A stretch of 64,000 bases of DNA from Mycolicibacterium sp. P1-18 (GTDB lineage Bacteria > Actinomycetota > Actinomycetes > Mycobacteriales > Mycobacteriaceae): positions 700,085 through 764,084 of the forward strand of contig NZ_NPKR01000002.1 in NCBI RefSeq assembly GCF_008329535.1. Reading direction: 5' to 3'. The number at the start of each line of letters is the position of its first letter. The stretch's first letter is position 1. Below are positions 51,032-60,730 of the stretch, one piece after another. The position numbers and the translations under genes were made by a program. The notes beneath the pieces were generated by a model, which made no database searches, had not been told where the DNA came from, and worked only from the letters and a program-made list of their open reading frames with translations.

Positions 51032-51771
51032 CACACGCACCACTGATTCTTCTGCCCGCGGTCGACGTCGTCGACGGCAAGGCAGTCCGCCTGGTGCAGG
51101 GCGTGGCCGGTAGCGAAACCGACTACGGCTCCGCGCTCGACGCGGCGCTGCAGTGGCAGACCGACGGCGCCGAGTGGATCCACCTCGTCGACCTCGACGC
51201 GGCCTTCGGCCGGGGCTCCAACCGCGAACTGCTCGCCGAGGTCATCGCGAAGCTGGACGTCGCCGTCGAGCTCTCCGGCGGCATCCGGGACGACGCGTCG
51301 CTCACCGCCGCACTCGACGCCGGGTGCGCCCGAGTCAATCTCGGCACCGCGGCACTGGAGAACCCGCAGTGGTGCGCGAAGGTGATGGCCGAGCACGGCG
51401 ACAAGGTCGCGGTCGGCCTGGACGTCAAGCTGGAGGACGGGCAGTACCGGCTCCGCGGGCGCGGCTGGGAGACCGACGGCGGTGACCTGTGGCCGGTGCT
51501 CGAGCGCCTCGACGCCGAGGGCTGCTCTCGGTTCGTCGTCACCGACGTCACCAAGGACGGCACCCTCAACGGCCCGAACCTGGAGCTGCTGGCCGGTGTC
51601 GCCGAGCGCACCAATGCGCCCGTCATCGCCTCCGGCGGGGTGTCGAGCCTCGACGACCTGCGGGCCATCGCCACCCTGACCGACGCCGGCGTCGAGGGTG
51701 CGATCGTCGGAAAGGCGCTGTACGCCGGGCGTTTCACGCTGCCCGAGGCGCTCGCCGCGGTGAGTCGGTAG
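51028..51771 (+). CDS. priA: Phosphoribosyl isomerase A (HisA/TrpF dual function, PriA)
   Basis: A 247-residue TIM-barrel isomerase. In actinobacteria PriA carries out both the HisA (ProFAR) and TrpF (PRA) isomerisations. The catalytic Asp residues are in '[18 protein letters not shown]' and '[16 protein letters not shown]', with 'ELSGGIRDD' and 'IASGGVSS' as phosphate loops. No trpF occurs in the trp operon of this window, which supports dual function. GTG at 51028 overlaps hisH. Confidence 0.94.
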   Translation: MTHAPLILLPAVDVVDGKAVRLVQGVAGSETDYGSALDAALQWQTDGAEWIHLVDLDAAFGRGSNRELLAEVIAKLDVAVELSGGIRDDASLTAALDAGCARVNLGTAALENPQWCAKVMAEHGDKVAVGLDVKLEDGQYRLRGRGWETDGGDLWPVLERLDAEGCSRFVVTDVTKDGTLNGPNLELLAGVAERTNAPVIASGGVSSLDDLRAIATLTDAGVEGAIVGKALYAGRFTLPEALAAVSR

Positions 51772-51777
51772 ACCGGG

Positions 51778-52593
51778 ATGGCATTGGACGACGCCGACCT
51801 CAGAGGACTCGTCGCCGAGGCGTCGGTGATCCTCGACGCCGCGGCCGTGCCGTTCGTCGCCGGTCACCGCGCGCAGTCGGCGGTTCGGAAGAAGGGCAAC
51901 GACTTCGCGACCGAGGTCGACCTGGCCATCGAGCGCCAGGTCGTGCGGGCGCTGGAGACGGCCACCGGCATCGGCGTACACGGCGAGGAGTTCGGGGGCG
52001 CCCCGATCGACTCGCACCTGGTGTGGGTGCTCGACCCCATCGACGGCACGTTCAACTACGCCGCCGGGCTGCCCACCGCGGCCATCCTGCTCGGGCTGCT
52101 GCAGGACGGCGTGCCGGTCGCCGGGCTCACCTGGCTGCCGTTCAGTGACGTCCGGTATACGGCCGTCGTGGGAGAGCCGTTGTACGCCAACGGAGTTGCC
52201 CAACCCGCCCTCAAGACCGCCGAGCTGAGCGACTCGATCGTCGGCGTCGGCACGTTCAACGTCGACTCGCGGGGCACGTTCCCCGGTCGGTATCGCGTCG
52301 CGGTGCTCGAACAGCTGAGCCGCCGGTGCTCCCGCATCCGGATGCACGGCTCCACGGGCATCGACCTGGCGTACACGGGCGCCGGCGTGCTGGGCGGCGC
52401 GATCAGCTTCGGCCACCACGTGTGGGACCACGCGGCCGGGGTGGCGCTGGTCCGCGCCGCCGGTGGGGTCGTCACCGATCTCGCCGGCGAGGACTGGACG
52501 CCGGCGTCGCGGTCGGCGCTGGCCGGGGTGCCCAGCGTGCACGCCCAGATCCTGGAGCTGGCCGCCGCGGTCGGTTCGCCGGGGGAGTACTGA
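51778..52593 (+). CDS. impA: Inositol monophosphatase family phosphatase
   Basis: A 271-residue member of the IMPase family of Mg-dependent phosphatases. The metal sites are 'GEEFGGAP' and '[17 protein letters not shown]', and the C-terminal site is '[16 protein letters not shown]'. It is ImpA-like and sits inside the his operon. It might dephosphorylate inositol phosphate or histidinol phosphate, but the known mycobacterial histidinol-phosphatase gene is elsewhere, so its role is undecided. It begins 6 bp after priA and ends 2 bp before hisF. Confidence 0.9.
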   Translation: MALDDADLRGLVAEASVILDAAAVPFVAGHRAQSAVRKKGNDFATEVDLAIERQVVRALETATGIGVHGEEFGGAPIDSHLVWVLDPIDGTFNYAAGLPTAAILLGLLQDGVPVAGLTWLPFSDVRYTAVVGEPLYANGVAQPALKTAELSDSIVGVGTFNVDSRGTFPGRYRVAVLEQLSRRCSRIRMHGSTGIDLAYTGAGVLGGAISFGHHVWDHAAGVALVRAAGGVVTDLAGEDWTPASRSALAGVPSVHAQILELAAAVGSPGEY

Positions 52594-52595
52594 GC

Positions 52596-53369
52596 ATGGA
52601 CGTCGCAGTCCGCGTCATCCCCTGCCTCGACGTCGACGCCGGCCGGGTGGTCAAGGGTGTCAACTTCGAGAACCTGAGGGACGCAGGCGATCCCGTCGAG
52701 CTCGCCGCGGTCTACGACGCCGAGGGTGCCGACGAGCTCACCTTCCTCGACGTGACGGCGTCCTCCGCCGGCCGGTCGACGATGCTCGACGTCGTCCGGC
52801 GCACCGCCGAACAGGTGTTCATCCCGCTGACGGTGGGCGGCGGGGTGCGCTCCGTCGCCGACGTCGACGTGCTGCTGCGCGCCGGCGCCGACAAGGTGTC
52901 GGTCAACACCGCCGCCATCGCGCGTCCCGAACTACTGGCCGAACTGTCCCGGCAGTTCGGGTCGCAGTGCATCGTGCTGTCGGTCGACGCGCGCACCGTG
53001 CCGGCGGGGTCCGAGCCGACGCCGTCGGGCTGGGAGGTCACCACCCACGGCGGGCGGCGCGGTACGGGCGTCGACGCCGTCGAATGGGCCCGTCGCGGCG
53101 CCGAACTCGGCGTCGGCGAGATCCTGCTCAACTCGATGGACGCGGACGGCACCAAGGCGGGCTTCGACCTGGCCATGCTGCGCGCGGTGCGGGCGGCGGT
53201 GACCGTGCCGGTGATCGCCAGCGGCGGCGCGGGCGCGGTCGACCACTTCGCGCCCGCCGTCCAGGCCGGCGCGGATGCGGTGTTGGCGGCCACCATCTTT
53301 CACTTCAAGGAGCTCACCATCGGCCAGGTCAAGGCGGCGATGGCAGCAGAAGGGATCGTCGTGCGATGA
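52596..53369 (+). CDS. hisF: Imidazole glycerol phosphate synthase cyclase subunit
   Basis: A 257-residue TIM-barrel cyclase that joins HisH-derived ammonia to PRFAR, giving IGP and AICAR. The catalytic Asp residues are in '[15 protein letters not shown]' and '[13 protein letters not shown]'. '[13 protein letters not shown]' and '[13 protein letters not shown]' form the phosphate sites. ATG at 52596; its stop overlaps hisI by 4 bp. Confidence 0.96.
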   Translation: MDVAVRVIPCLDVDAGRVVKGVNFENLRDAGDPVELAAVYDAEGADELTFLDVTASSAGRSTMLDVVRRTAEQVFIPLTVGGGVRSVADVDVLLRAGADKVSVNTAAIARPELLAELSRQFGSQCIVLSVDARTVPAGSEPTPSGWEVTTHGGRRGTGVDAVEWARRGAELGVGEILLNSMDADGTKAGFDLAMLRAVRAAVTVPVIASGGAGAVDHFAPAVQAGADAVLAATIFHFKELTIGQVKAAMAAEGIVVR

Positions 53370-53713
53370 CCTTGGACCCCTCGATCGCCGGCCGACTCAA
53401 GCGCGACGCGAACGGTCTGTTCGCCGCGGTCGCCCAGCAGCGGGGCACCGGCGAGGTGCTGATGATGGCGTGGATGGACGACGACGCACTGGCCCACACG
53501 CTGGCGACGCGCAAGGCGACCTACTATTCGCGCTCGCGCGGCGAGCAGTGGGTCAAGGGCGAGACCTCCGGTCACACGCAGTACGTGCACTCGGTGCGGC
53601 TCGACTGTGACGGCGACACCGTGCTGCTCGAGGTCGACCAGGTCGGCGCGGCGTGCCACACCGGCGAGCACACCTGCTTCGACGCCGACCAGCTCCTGGC
53701 GCCGGAGGCCTAG
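53366..53713 (+). CDS. hisI: Phosphoribosyl-AMP cyclohydrolase
   Basis: A 115-residue zinc enzyme that opens the adenine ring of PR-AMP. The conserved segments are '[42 protein letters not shown]' and the metal-binding '[15 protein letters not shown]'. There is no fused HisE domain; hisE and hisG are not in this window. It is the last gene of the his operon and overlaps the convergent flavin-reductase gene by 4 bp. Confidence 0.95.
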   Translation: MTLDPSIAGRLKRDANGLFAAVAQQRGTGEVLMMAWMDDDALAHTLATRKATYYSRSRGEQWVKGETSGHTQYVHSVRLDCDGDTVLLEVDQVGAACHTGEHTCFDADQLLAPEA

Positions 53714-54342
53714 CCGCGGTCGTCGGGCCGGGTCATGTCGAACATCGCGTCCGGGGTGATCTCGGCGTAGGCGGCGGGGCCGCCGGCGCGCAGGATCGGC
53801 CGTGCCTTCGCCGTGTCGTACACGCCGTCGACCAGCAGGTGCCGGTCGATGTGCACGGCGACCACCTGGCCGAGCACCAGCCAGGTCGGCACGTCCTCAC
53901 CGTCGAGGTCACGCAGCTGAGTCAGTTGGGTCAGCCGGCATTCGAAGTTCACCGGGCTCTCCAGCACGCGGGGCGGCGCGACCGTCGACGACGGCACGGC
54001 GGTCAGGCCCCCGGCCGCGAACTCGTCGTCCTCGGCGGGCAGTGACGCCGACGTCTCGTTCATCTTCGTGGCCAGCGCCGCGGTGGCCAGGTTCCAGACG
54101 AACTCGCCGGTCGCGTCGACGTTGGCGACGGTGTCCTTCCAGCCGATCGACGAGAACCCGATGATCGCGGGGCGGTAGTTGAACGCGTTGAAGAAGCTGT
54201 AGGGCGCCAGGTTCGGGACGCCGTCGGCGCTGATGGAGGAGATCCAGCCGATGGGTCGCGGTCCGATGATGGCGTTGAGCGGATCGTGCGGCAGCCCCGT
54301 GCCGTCCTCGGTCCGGTAGTGGTGTGCGTCGTGTCCGGCCAT
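53710..54342 (-). CDS. Flavin reductase-like FMN-binding protein
   Basis: A 210-residue protein of the flavin-reductase-like family with a split-barrel FMN fold. '[47 protein letters not shown]' is the classic N-terminal signature, followed by '[10 protein letters not shown]' and 'FECRLTQL'. The electron acceptor or substrate is unknown. The ATG at 54342 is chosen. It starts 5 bp after the ABC ATPase stop and is probably the last gene of a bcp-ABC-reductase operon. Confidence 0.88.
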   Translation of the reverse strand: MAGHDAHHYRTEDGTGLPHDPLNAIIGPRPIGWISSISADGVPNLAPYSFFNAFNYRPAIIGFSSIGWKDTVANVDATGEFVWNLATAALATKMNETSASLPAEDDEFAAGGLTAVPSSTVAPPRVLESPVNFECRLTQLTQLRDLDGEDVPTWLVLGQVVAVHIDRHLLVDGVYDTAKARPILRAGGPAAYAEITPDAMFDMTRPDDRG

Positions 54343-54347
54343 CGTGG

Positions 54348-55145
54348 TCAGACCTCCATCCGGGTTGCCTTGGCGCGGGCGGTCCACCGGCCGTCGTCGT
54401 AGCCGACCTGCACGGGGTGCGAGAACGCCGCCGTCACGTTGTCGGTGGTCACCGTCTCCCGTGCCGTCCCGCTGGCCACGGTGCGGCCCTCGGCGATCAG
54501 CAGCGCGTGCGTCGTCGTCGTGGGGAGCTCCTCGAGGTGATGGGTCACCAGGATCGACGCCACGTCGGGATGGGCCTGGCCCAGCGAGTCGACCGTCTCC
54601 AGCAGTTGCTCGCGCGCGGCGACGTCCAGGCCCGTCGACGGCTCGTCGAGCAGCAGCAGGCGCGGTCCCGAGATCAGCGCCCGCGCAATCAAGGTGCGGC
54701 CCCGTTCACCCTGGGACAGGGTGGGCCACGTGCTGTCGGCGATGCGGGTCAGCCCGACCGTCTCGACCATCGCCTCGGCGCGCTCGAGCTCCTCGGCGGT
54801 GGGTGTCCACCGCATGGGCAGGTCGTTGGTTCCGGTGATGCCGGTGAGCACCACCTCGCGGACGGTGCGCGGGTGCTGCAGCCGGTGGCGCTGGTTGACG
54901 TGCCCGATGGACCGTCGCAGCACCGCGAGGTCGGTCCGGCCCATCTGCTCGCCGAGCACGCGCACGCTGCCCGAGCTGGGGAAGGTGATGGCGCCGCAGA
55001 AGCCCAGCAGCGTGCTCTTGCCTGCGCCGTTCGGGCCCAGCAGCGCCCAGTGCTCGCCTTCGTTGACGGTCAGCGAGATGCCGTCGATGATCTGCTTGCC
55101 GTCGCGGCGGAAGGTCACGTCGTCAAGTTGGAGAACGGGTTTCAC
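54348..55145 (-). CDS. Stand-alone ABC transporter ATP-binding protein
   Basis: A 265-residue ABC ATPase: Walker A 'GPNGAGKSTLL', Q-loop 'IGHVNQRHRLQHP', signature 'LSQGERGRTLIARAL' and Walker B 'RLLLLDEPSTGLD'. No permease gene lies beside it, so its transporter partner, if any, is encoded elsewhere. The short signature spacing resembles ModF/YbbA-like ATPases. It starts with GTG at 55145 overlapping the bcp stop by 4 bp, so the two are coupled. Confidence 0.88.
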   Translation of the reverse strand: MKPVLQLDDVTFRRDGKQIIDGISLTVNEGEHWALLGPNGAGKSTLLGFCGAITFPSSGSVRVLGEQMGRTDLAVLRRSIGHVNQRHRLQHPRTVREVVLTGITGTNDLPMRWTPTAEELERAEAMVETVGLTRIADSTWPTLSQGERGRTLIARALISGPRLLLLDEPSTGLDVAAREQLLETVDSLGQAHPDVASILVTHHLEELPTTTTHALLIAEGRTVASGTARETVTTDNVTAAFSHPVQVGYDDGRWTARAKATRMEV

Positions 55146-55597
55146 CGGGAACGCAGCACCTCGAGCGCCTTGTCCGCGTGGGTGTCCATGCTGAGCTCGC
55201 TGGCGATCACGTCGAGGACCGTGCGGTCGGTGTCGATCACGAACGTGGTCCGCTTCACCGGCATCAACTTGCCGAGCAGCCCGCGCTTGACGCCGAACTG
55301 AGAGGCGACGACGCCGTCGGCGTCCGACAGCAGCGGGTAGTCGAACCTCTGCTCTTGCGCGAACTTGGCCTGCTTGTCGACGCCGTCGGTGGAGATGCCG
55401 ACGCGGTTGGCGCCCACCGAGGCGAATTCCGACGCCAGGTCGCGGAAGTGGCAGGCTTCCTTGGTGCACCCCGGCGTCATCGCCGCGGGGTAGAAGAACA
55501 GCACGATCGGGCCGTCGGACAGCAGGCTCGTCAGACTGCGCACGGTGCCGGTCTGATCGGGGAGTTCGAACTCGGCAACCTGGTCACCACGTTTCAT
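55142..55597 (-). CDS. bcpB: Thiol peroxidase of the BCP/AhpC-TSA type
   Basis: A 151-residue peroxiredoxin that reduces hydroperoxides. The peroxidatic Cys is in '[20 protein letters not shown]', and the nearby second Cys (about five residues on) fits the atypical 2-Cys PrxQ mechanism. '[18 protein letters not shown]' is also typical. The ATG at 55597 ([17 protein letters not shown]) matches known homologs; a GTG 9 bp upstream is possible. It is divergent from trpE across 41 bp. Confidence 0.93.
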   Translation of the reverse strand: MKRGDQVAEFELPDQTGTVRSLTSLLSDGPIVLFFYPAAMTPGCTKEACHFRDLASEFASVGANRVGISTDGVDKQAKFAQEQRFDYPLLSDADGVVASQFGVKRGLLGKLMPVKRTTFVIDTDRTVLDVIASELSMDTHADKALEVLRSR

Positions 55598-55638
55598 GCG
55601 TGTCACCGTACGCCCCGGCCGTCTGGGAGGATTGGTCC

Positions 55639-57165
55639 GTGCTCGCTCACGCCGATCTGGCCTCCACCACCTCCCGCGAGGACTTCCGGGCGCTGGCCGC
55701 CGACCACCGTGTGGTCCCCGTCACCCGAAAGGTGCTCGCGGACAGCGAGACACCGTTGTCCGCCTATCGCAAGCTCGCCGCCAACCGCCCCGGGACGTTC
55801 CTGCTGGAGTCGGCCGAGAACGGCCGGTCCTGGTCGCGGTGGTCGTTCATCGGCGCGGGCGCTCCGTCGGCGTTGACGGTGCGCGACGACCAGGCGGTGT
55901 GGCTGGGCGTCACCCCCCAGGACGCGCCGACCGGCGGTGACCCGCTGGAGGCGCTGCGCACCACCCTCGAGGTGCTCTCCACGGCGACGCTGCCCGGGTT
56001 GCCGCCGTTGTCCAGCGGGCTCGTCGGATTCTTCGCCTATGACATGGTGCGACGGCTGGAGCGCCTGCCCGCACTGGCGGTGGACGACCTCGCGCTGCCG
56101 GACATGCTGCTGCTCCTGGCCACCGACATCGCCGCCGTCGACCACCACGAGGGCACCATCACGCTGATCGCCAACGCGGTGAACTGGAACGGCACCGACG
56201 ACCGGGTCGACCAGGCCTACGACGACGCCGTGAACCGGCTCGACGTGATGACCGCCGCGCTGGGGGAGCCGTTGTCCTCGGCGGTCGCGACGTTCAGCCG
56301 ACCCGCTCCGGAGCACCGGGCCCAGCGCACGGTCGAGGAGTACACGGCGATCGTGGAGAAGCTCGTCGGCGACATCGAGGCGGGCGAGGCCTTCCAGGTA
56401 GTCCCGTCGCAGCGCTTCGAGATGGACACCGCCGCCGATCCCATCGACGTCTACCGGATGCTGCGGGCGACGAATCCCAGCCCGTACATGTACCTGCTGA
56501 ACGTCCCGAATTCCGCTGGCGAGCTTGACTTCTCGGTCGTCGGGTCCAGTCCGGAGGCGCTCGTCACCGTGCAGGACGGCAAGGCGACGACGCACCCCAT
56601 CGCAGGCACCCGCTGGCGGGGCGCCACCGAGGAGGAGGACGTCCTGCTCGAGAAGGAACTGCAGGCCGACGAGAAGGAACGCGCCGAGCACCTGATGCTG
56701 GTCGACCTCGGCCGCAACGACCTCGGGCGGGTCTGCGTTCCGGGCACCGTCCGCGTCGAGGACTACAGCCACATCGAGCGCTACAGCCACGTCATGCACC
56801 TGGTGTCGACGGTGACGGGGCAACTCGCCGAGAGCAAGACCGCGCTCGACGCCGTCACGGCCTGCTTCCCGGCGGGGACGCTCTCGGGTGCCCCCAAGGT
56901 GCGCGCGATGGAGCTCATCGAGGAGGTCGAGAAAACGCGGCGCGGTCTGTACGGCGGCGTACTCGGATACCTCGACTTCGCCGGCAACGCCGACTTCGCG
57001 ATCGCCATCAGGACGGCGCTCATGCGCAACGGCACGGCCTACGTGCAGGCCGGCGGCGGCGTGGTTGCCGACTCCAACGGCCCGTACGAGTTCAACGAGG
57101 CCGCCAGCAAGGCGCGTGCCGTGCTCAACGCGATCGCGGCGGCGGAAACCCTGACGACGCCATGA
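55639..57165 (+). CDS. trpE: Anthranilate synthase component I
   Basis: A 508-residue chorismate-using enzyme that makes anthranilate together with a separate TrpG. Near the N-terminus '[22 protein letters not shown]' carries the tryptophan feedback site (LLES and S...W). The catalytic part includes '[12 protein letters not shown]', '[22 protein letters not shown]', '[10 protein letters not shown]' and '[16 protein letters not shown]'. The GTG at 55639 gives the expected [12 protein letters not shown] start after a GGGAGG site. No leader peptide with Trp codons is evident upstream. It overlaps trpM by 4 bp. Confidence 0.95.
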   Translation: MLAHADLASTTSREDFRALAADHRVVPVTRKVLADSETPLSAYRKLAANRPGTFLLESAENGRSWSRWSFIGAGAPSALTVRDDQAVWLGVTPQDAPTGGDPLEALRTTLEVLSTATLPGLPPLSSGLVGFFAYDMVRRLERLPALAVDDLALPDMLLLLATDIAAVDHHEGTITLIANAVNWNGTDDRVDQAYDDAVNRLDVMTAALGEPLSSAVATFSRPAPEHRAQRTVEEYTAIVEKLVGDIEAGEAFQVVPSQRFEMDTAADPIDVYRMLRATNPSPYMYLLNVPNSAGELDFSVVGSSPEALVTVQDGKATTHPIAGTRWRGATEEEDVLLEKELQADEKERAEHLMLVDLGRNDLGRVCVPGTVRVEDYSHIERYSHVMHLVSTVTGQLAESKTALDAVTACFPAGTLSGAPKVRAMELIEEVEKTRRGLYGGVLGYLDFAGNADFAIAIRTALMRNGTAYVQAGGGVVADSNGPYEFNEAASKARAVLNAIAAAETLTTP

Positions 57166-57764
57166 CCCGCGTCGCGCAACTGCTGCTGGTTCTCTCGGCG
57201 TTGGTGCTGTGGGTGGCGTCGCGGATGACGTGGGTCGACGTGACCTCGTTCGACGGGCTGGGCCAGCCGAAGTCGACGTCGCTGAACGGTGCCACCTGGT
57301 CGACGGCCCTGGTGCCGCTGGCCCTGGTCGCGCTCGCCGCCGCGGTGGCCGTGCTCGCGGTGCGCGGCTGGGTGCTGCGACTGGTCGGCGGCCTGGTCGC
57401 CGTCGCCACCGTCGGGATGGGATACCTGGGCATCGGGCTGTGGGTGGTCCCCGACGTCGCGGCGCGCGCCGCGGACCTGGCGCAGATTCCGGTCACCGCG
57501 CTGATCGACACCCAACGCCACCACACGGGAGCTGTTCTGACGCTGGTGGCCGCGGTGTGCGCGCTGGCGGGCGCCGTCCTGCTGGTGCGGTCGGCGGCGC
57601 GGGCCAAGGCGGGTGCGAAGGATCCTGGGAAGTACCTGGCGCCGGCGGCGAAACGCGAGGCCGCACGGCAGGACACCTCCGAGGACGGCATGTCGGAACG
57701 GATGATCTGGGATGCCCTCGACGAGGGCCGTGACCCGACGTCCAAGGACAACGAGGGGCGGTGA
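57162..57764 (+). CDS. Trp-operon membrane protein (TrpM/TIGR02234 type)
   Basis: A 200-residue protein with four hydrophobic helices (about 5-22, 45-65, 72-92 and 125-145) and a polar C-terminal tail ending '[23 protein letters not shown]'. This family is found between trpE and trpC in actinobacteria and is known only as a trp-region conserved membrane protein. Its job is unknown; position suggests a link to tryptophan metabolism or transport. ATG at 57162 overlaps trpE. Confidence 0.88.
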   Translation: MTRVAQLLLVLSALVLWVASRMTWVDVTSFDGLGQPKSTSLNGATWSTALVPLALVALAAAVAVLAVRGWVLRLVGGLVAVATVGMGYLGIGLWVVPDVAARAADLAQIPVTALIDTQRHHTGAVLTLVAAVCALAGAVLLVRSAARAKAGAKDPGKYLAPAAKREAARQDTSEDGMSERMIWDALDEGRDPTSKDNEGR

Positions 57765-57847
57765 CAGCCCGTGCGGCGCTGGCGACTACCCTTCGTGGGA
57801 GTGATTATGCGGGTACTTCCGCAGGGCGTGAAGGGAAGCAACGGCTG

Positions 57848-58666
57848 ATGAGTTCGGGGACCGTGCTCGACTCCATCATCGAGGGAGTTCGCGCCGACGC
57901 AGCCGCACGCGAGGCCGTCGTCAGCTTCGTCGACGTGAAGCAACGCGCCAAGGACGCCCGTCCGGCGCTCGACGTCCTGGCGGCATTGCGCGCCGACGGC
58001 ATCGGCGTCATCGCCGAGGTCAAGCGCGCCAGCCCGTCGCGCGGTGCGCTCGCCGCGATCGCCGATCCGGCCGATCTGGCCCGCGCCTACCAGGACGGTG
58101 GCGCCCGGGTCATCAGCGTCCTCACCGAGGAGCGCCGCTTCCACGGGTCGCTCGACGACCTCGACGCCGTCCGTGCCGCCGTGACGATTCCGGTGCTGCG
58201 CAAGGACTTCATCGTCGGTCCCTACCAAATCCACGAGGCCCGCGCCCACGGCGCCGACATGCTGCTGCTGATCGTCGCGGCGCTCGAGCAGTCGGCGCTG
58301 GTGTCGATGATCGACAGGACCGAATCGCTCGGCATGACCGCGCTCGTCGAGGTTCACACCGAGGAGGAGGCCGACCGCGCGCTGCAGGCCGGCGCCCGCG
58401 TCATCGGCGTCAACGCGCGCGACCTGAAGACCCTCGAGGTGGATCGGGACTGCTTCGCGCGCATCGCGCCCGGGCTGCCGTCCAACGTCATCCGCATCGC
58501 CGAGTCCGGTGTCCGGGGTACCGCGGACCTCCTCGCGTACGCCGGCGCGGGAGCCGACGCCGTCCTCGTCGGGGAGGGCCTGGTCACCAGCGGTGACCCG
58601 CGCACTGCCGTCGCCGACCTCGTCACCGCAGGCACGCACCCGTCCTGCCCGAAACCGTCGCGCTGA
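57848..58666 (+). CDS. trpC: Indole-3-glycerol-phosphate synthase
   Basis: A 272-residue TIM-barrel enzyme that closes the indole ring. The active-site segments are '[15 protein letters not shown]', '[13 protein letters not shown]', '[28 protein letters not shown]', 'GVNARDL' and 'IAESGV'. It is monofunctional, without TrpF. The ATG at 57848 ([14 protein letters not shown]) is right by homology and has GAAGG upstream. An 83-bp gap separates it from trpM, longer than other gaps in the operon. Confidence 0.95.
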   Translation: MSSGTVLDSIIEGVRADAAAREAVVSFVDVKQRAKDARPALDVLAALRADGIGVIAEVKRASPSRGALAAIADPADLARAYQDGGARVISVLTEERRFHGSLDDLDAVRAAVTIPVLRKDFIVGPYQIHEARAHGADMLLLIVAALEQSALVSMIDRTESLGMTALVEVHTEEEADRALQAGARVIGVNARDLKTLEVDRDCFARIAPGLPSNVIRIAESGVRGTADLLAYAGAGADAVLVGEGLVTSGDPRTAVADLVTAGTHPSCPKPSR

Positions 58667-58670
58667 GCTG

Positions 58671-59939
58671 GTGGGAGATCTCGTAGGCCCAGAGCTGCCG
58701 CGTTCCAGCGCAGCCGTCGCCGAACCATCGACGCACGATCCCGACGCCAAGGGCCACTTCGGTACCTACGGCGGGCGATTGGTGCCGGAAGCACTGATGG
58801 CCGTCATCGAAGAGGTCACCGCGGCCTACGAGAAGGTCCGGACGGATCAGGCCTTCCTCGACGAGCTCGACCGCCTGCAGCGGCACTACACCGGCCGGCC
58901 GTCACCGCTCTACGAAGCGAAGCGGCTCAGCGAGCACGCCGGCGGTGCCCGGGTGTTCCTCAAGCGGGAAGACCTGAACCACACGGGTTCTCACAAGATC
59001 AACAACGCCCTCGGCCAGGGACTGCTCGCCAAGCAGATGGGCAAGACCCGCATCATCGCCGAGACCGGCGCCGGTCAGCACGGCGTGGCCACCGCGACGG
59101 CGTGTGCGCTGCTCGGCCTGACGTGCGTGATCTACATGGGCTCGGTCGACGTCGCCCGCCAGGCACTCAACGTCGCCCGGATGCGGCTGCTGGGCGCCGA
59201 GGTGGTGTCGGTCGAGTCGGGCTCGAAGTCGTTGAAGGACGCCATCAACGAGACGTTCCGCGACTGGGTCGCCCACGCCGACGACACCTATTACAGCTTC
59301 GGCACGGCGGCGGGTCCGCATCCGTTCCCGACCATGGTGCGCGACTTCCAGCGCGTGATCGGCATGGAGGCGCGGGCTCAGATGCTGGACCAGGCGGGGC
59401 GACTGCCCGACGCGGTCACGGCCTGCATCGGCGGCGGCTCCAACGCCATCGGCATCTTCCACGCCTTCATCGACGATCCCGACGTGCGTCTGGTCGGATA
59501 CGAGGCGGCCGGCGACGGCGTCGAGACCGGTCGGCACGCAGCCACCTTCACGGGCGGTTCACCGGGCGCCTTCCAAGGCTCGTTCTCCTACCTGTTGCAG
59601 GACGAAGACGGTCAGACGATCGAATCGCATTCCATCTCAGCCGGTTTGGACTATCCCGGCGTCGGACCGGAACACGCGTACCTAAAGGACCTCGGGCGCG
59701 CCGTCTACCGTCCGATCACCGACACCCAGGCGATGGATGCGTTCGCGCTGCTGTGCCGCACGGAGGGCATCATCCCGGCCATCGAATCCGCCCACGCCAT
59801 TGCGGGCACCCTCGAACTCGGTCGTGAGTTGGGGCCCGGCGGCATGATCCTGGTCAACCTGTCCGGCCGCGGCGACAAGGACGTAGCGACGGCCGCCAAG
59901 TGGTTCGGTCTGCTCGACGAGCAGGAGGCGGCACTGTGA
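58671..59939 (+). CDS. trpB: Tryptophan synthase beta subunit
   Basis: A 422-residue PLP enzyme that joins indole and serine. The Schiff-base lysine is in '[16 protein letters not shown]', preceded by 'LKRED'. '[17 protein letters not shown]', '[10 protein letters not shown]' and 'ESAHAI' complete the site. The only usable start near the homologous N-terminus is GTG at 58671, 4 bp after the trpC stop. That gives about 18 extra residues before '[16 protein letters not shown]'. Its stop overlaps trpA by 4 bp. Confidence 0.94.
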   Translation: MGDLVGPELPRSSAAVAEPSTHDPDAKGHFGTYGGRLVPEALMAVIEEVTAAYEKVRTDQAFLDELDRLQRHYTGRPSPLYEAKRLSEHAGGARVFLKREDLNHTGSHKINNALGQGLLAKQMGKTRIIAETGAGQHGVATATACALLGLTCVIYMGSVDVARQALNVARMRLLGAEVVSVESGSKSLKDAINETFRDWVAHADDTYYSFGTAAGPHPFPTMVRDFQRVIGMEARAQMLDQAGRLPDAVTACIGGGSNAIGIFHAFIDDPDVRLVGYEAAGDGVETGRHAATFTGGSPGAFQGSFSYLLQDEDGQTIESHSISAGLDYPGVGPEHAYLKDLGRAVYRPITDTQAMDAFALLCRTEGIIPAIESAHAIAGTLELGRELGPGGMILVNLSGRGDKDVATAAKWFGLLDEQEAAL

Positions 59940-60730
59940 CGGCCCAGAAGCTGTCCGACGTCTTCGCCAGCTGCCGGGCCGAGAACCGCGCCGCGCTCAT
60001 CGGTTACCTGCCCACGGGCTTTCCCGACGTCGCCGGCTCCATCTCGGCGATGACGGCGATGGTCGAATCGGGTTGCGACATCATCGAAGTCGGCGTCGCG
60101 TACTCCGATCCCGGCATGGACGGCCCCACCATCGCCGCCGCCACCGAGGTGGCCCTGCGCAACGGCGTGCGGGTGCGTGACGCCCTGGCCGCAGTCGAGG
60201 CGATCAGCAACGCCGGCGGCAACGCCGTCGTCATGACCTACTGGAACCCCGTGCTGCGGTGGGGGGTCGAGGCGTTCGCCCGTGACCTCGCCTCGGCGGG
60301 CGGCCTGGGGCTCATCACGCCCGACCTCATTCCCGACGAAGCCGACGAGTGGATCCGCGTGTCGGATGAGCATGGTCTGGACCGAATCTTCCTGGTGGCT
60401 CCGTCGTCGACGCCGGAGCGACTGGCGAATACGGCGTCGGTGTCGCGCGGGTTCGTCTACGCCGCGTCGACGATGGGTGTCACCGGTGCCCGCGACGCCG
60501 TGTCCGATGCCGCGCCGGAGTTGGTGCGGCGCGTCCGGGAAGTCTCGGACATCCCGGTCGGTGTCGGGTTGGGGGTGCGCTCCCGTGAGCAGGCCGCCGA
60601 GATCGGGTCCTACGCCGACGGCGTGATCGTGGGTTCTGCGCTGGTAACGGCGCTGGCCGACGGCATTCCCGCGGTACGAGCGTTGACCGAAGAACTCGCC
60701 GAGGGTGTGCGACAGAGGATTTCCGCGTGA
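59936..60730 (+). CDS. trpA: Tryptophan synthase alpha subunit
   Basis: A 264-residue TIM-barrel lyase that cleaves indoleglycerol phosphate and channels indole to TrpB. The catalytic Glu is in '[23 protein letters not shown]', with the Asp nearby in 'YSDPGMDGP'. '[15 protein letters not shown]' and '[29 protein letters not shown]' are conserved. GTG at 59936 with an AGGAGG site inside trpB. It overlaps lgt by 4 bp. Confidence 0.95.
   Translation: MTAQKLSDVFASCRAENRAALIGYLPTGFPDVAGSISAMTAMVESGCDIIEVGVAYSDPGMDGPTIAAATEVALRNGVRVRDALAAVEAISNAGGNAVVMTYWNPVLRWGVEAFARDLASAGGLGLITPDLIPDEADEWIRVSDEHGLDRIFLVAPSSTPERLANTASVSRGFVYAASTMGVTGARDAVSDAAPELVRRVREVSDIPVGVGLGVRSREQAAEIGSYADGVIVGSALVTALADGIPAVRALTEELAEGVRQRISA

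Noticed and set aside
55600..55638. trpE start at 55600
   Set aside because: This would overlap the promoter shared with bcpB. The GTG at 55639 has the SD and matches homologs.
57765..57847. Attenuator or leader peptide before trpC
   Set aside because: The 83-bp gap has no run of Trp codons and no clear stem-loop with a T-tract.
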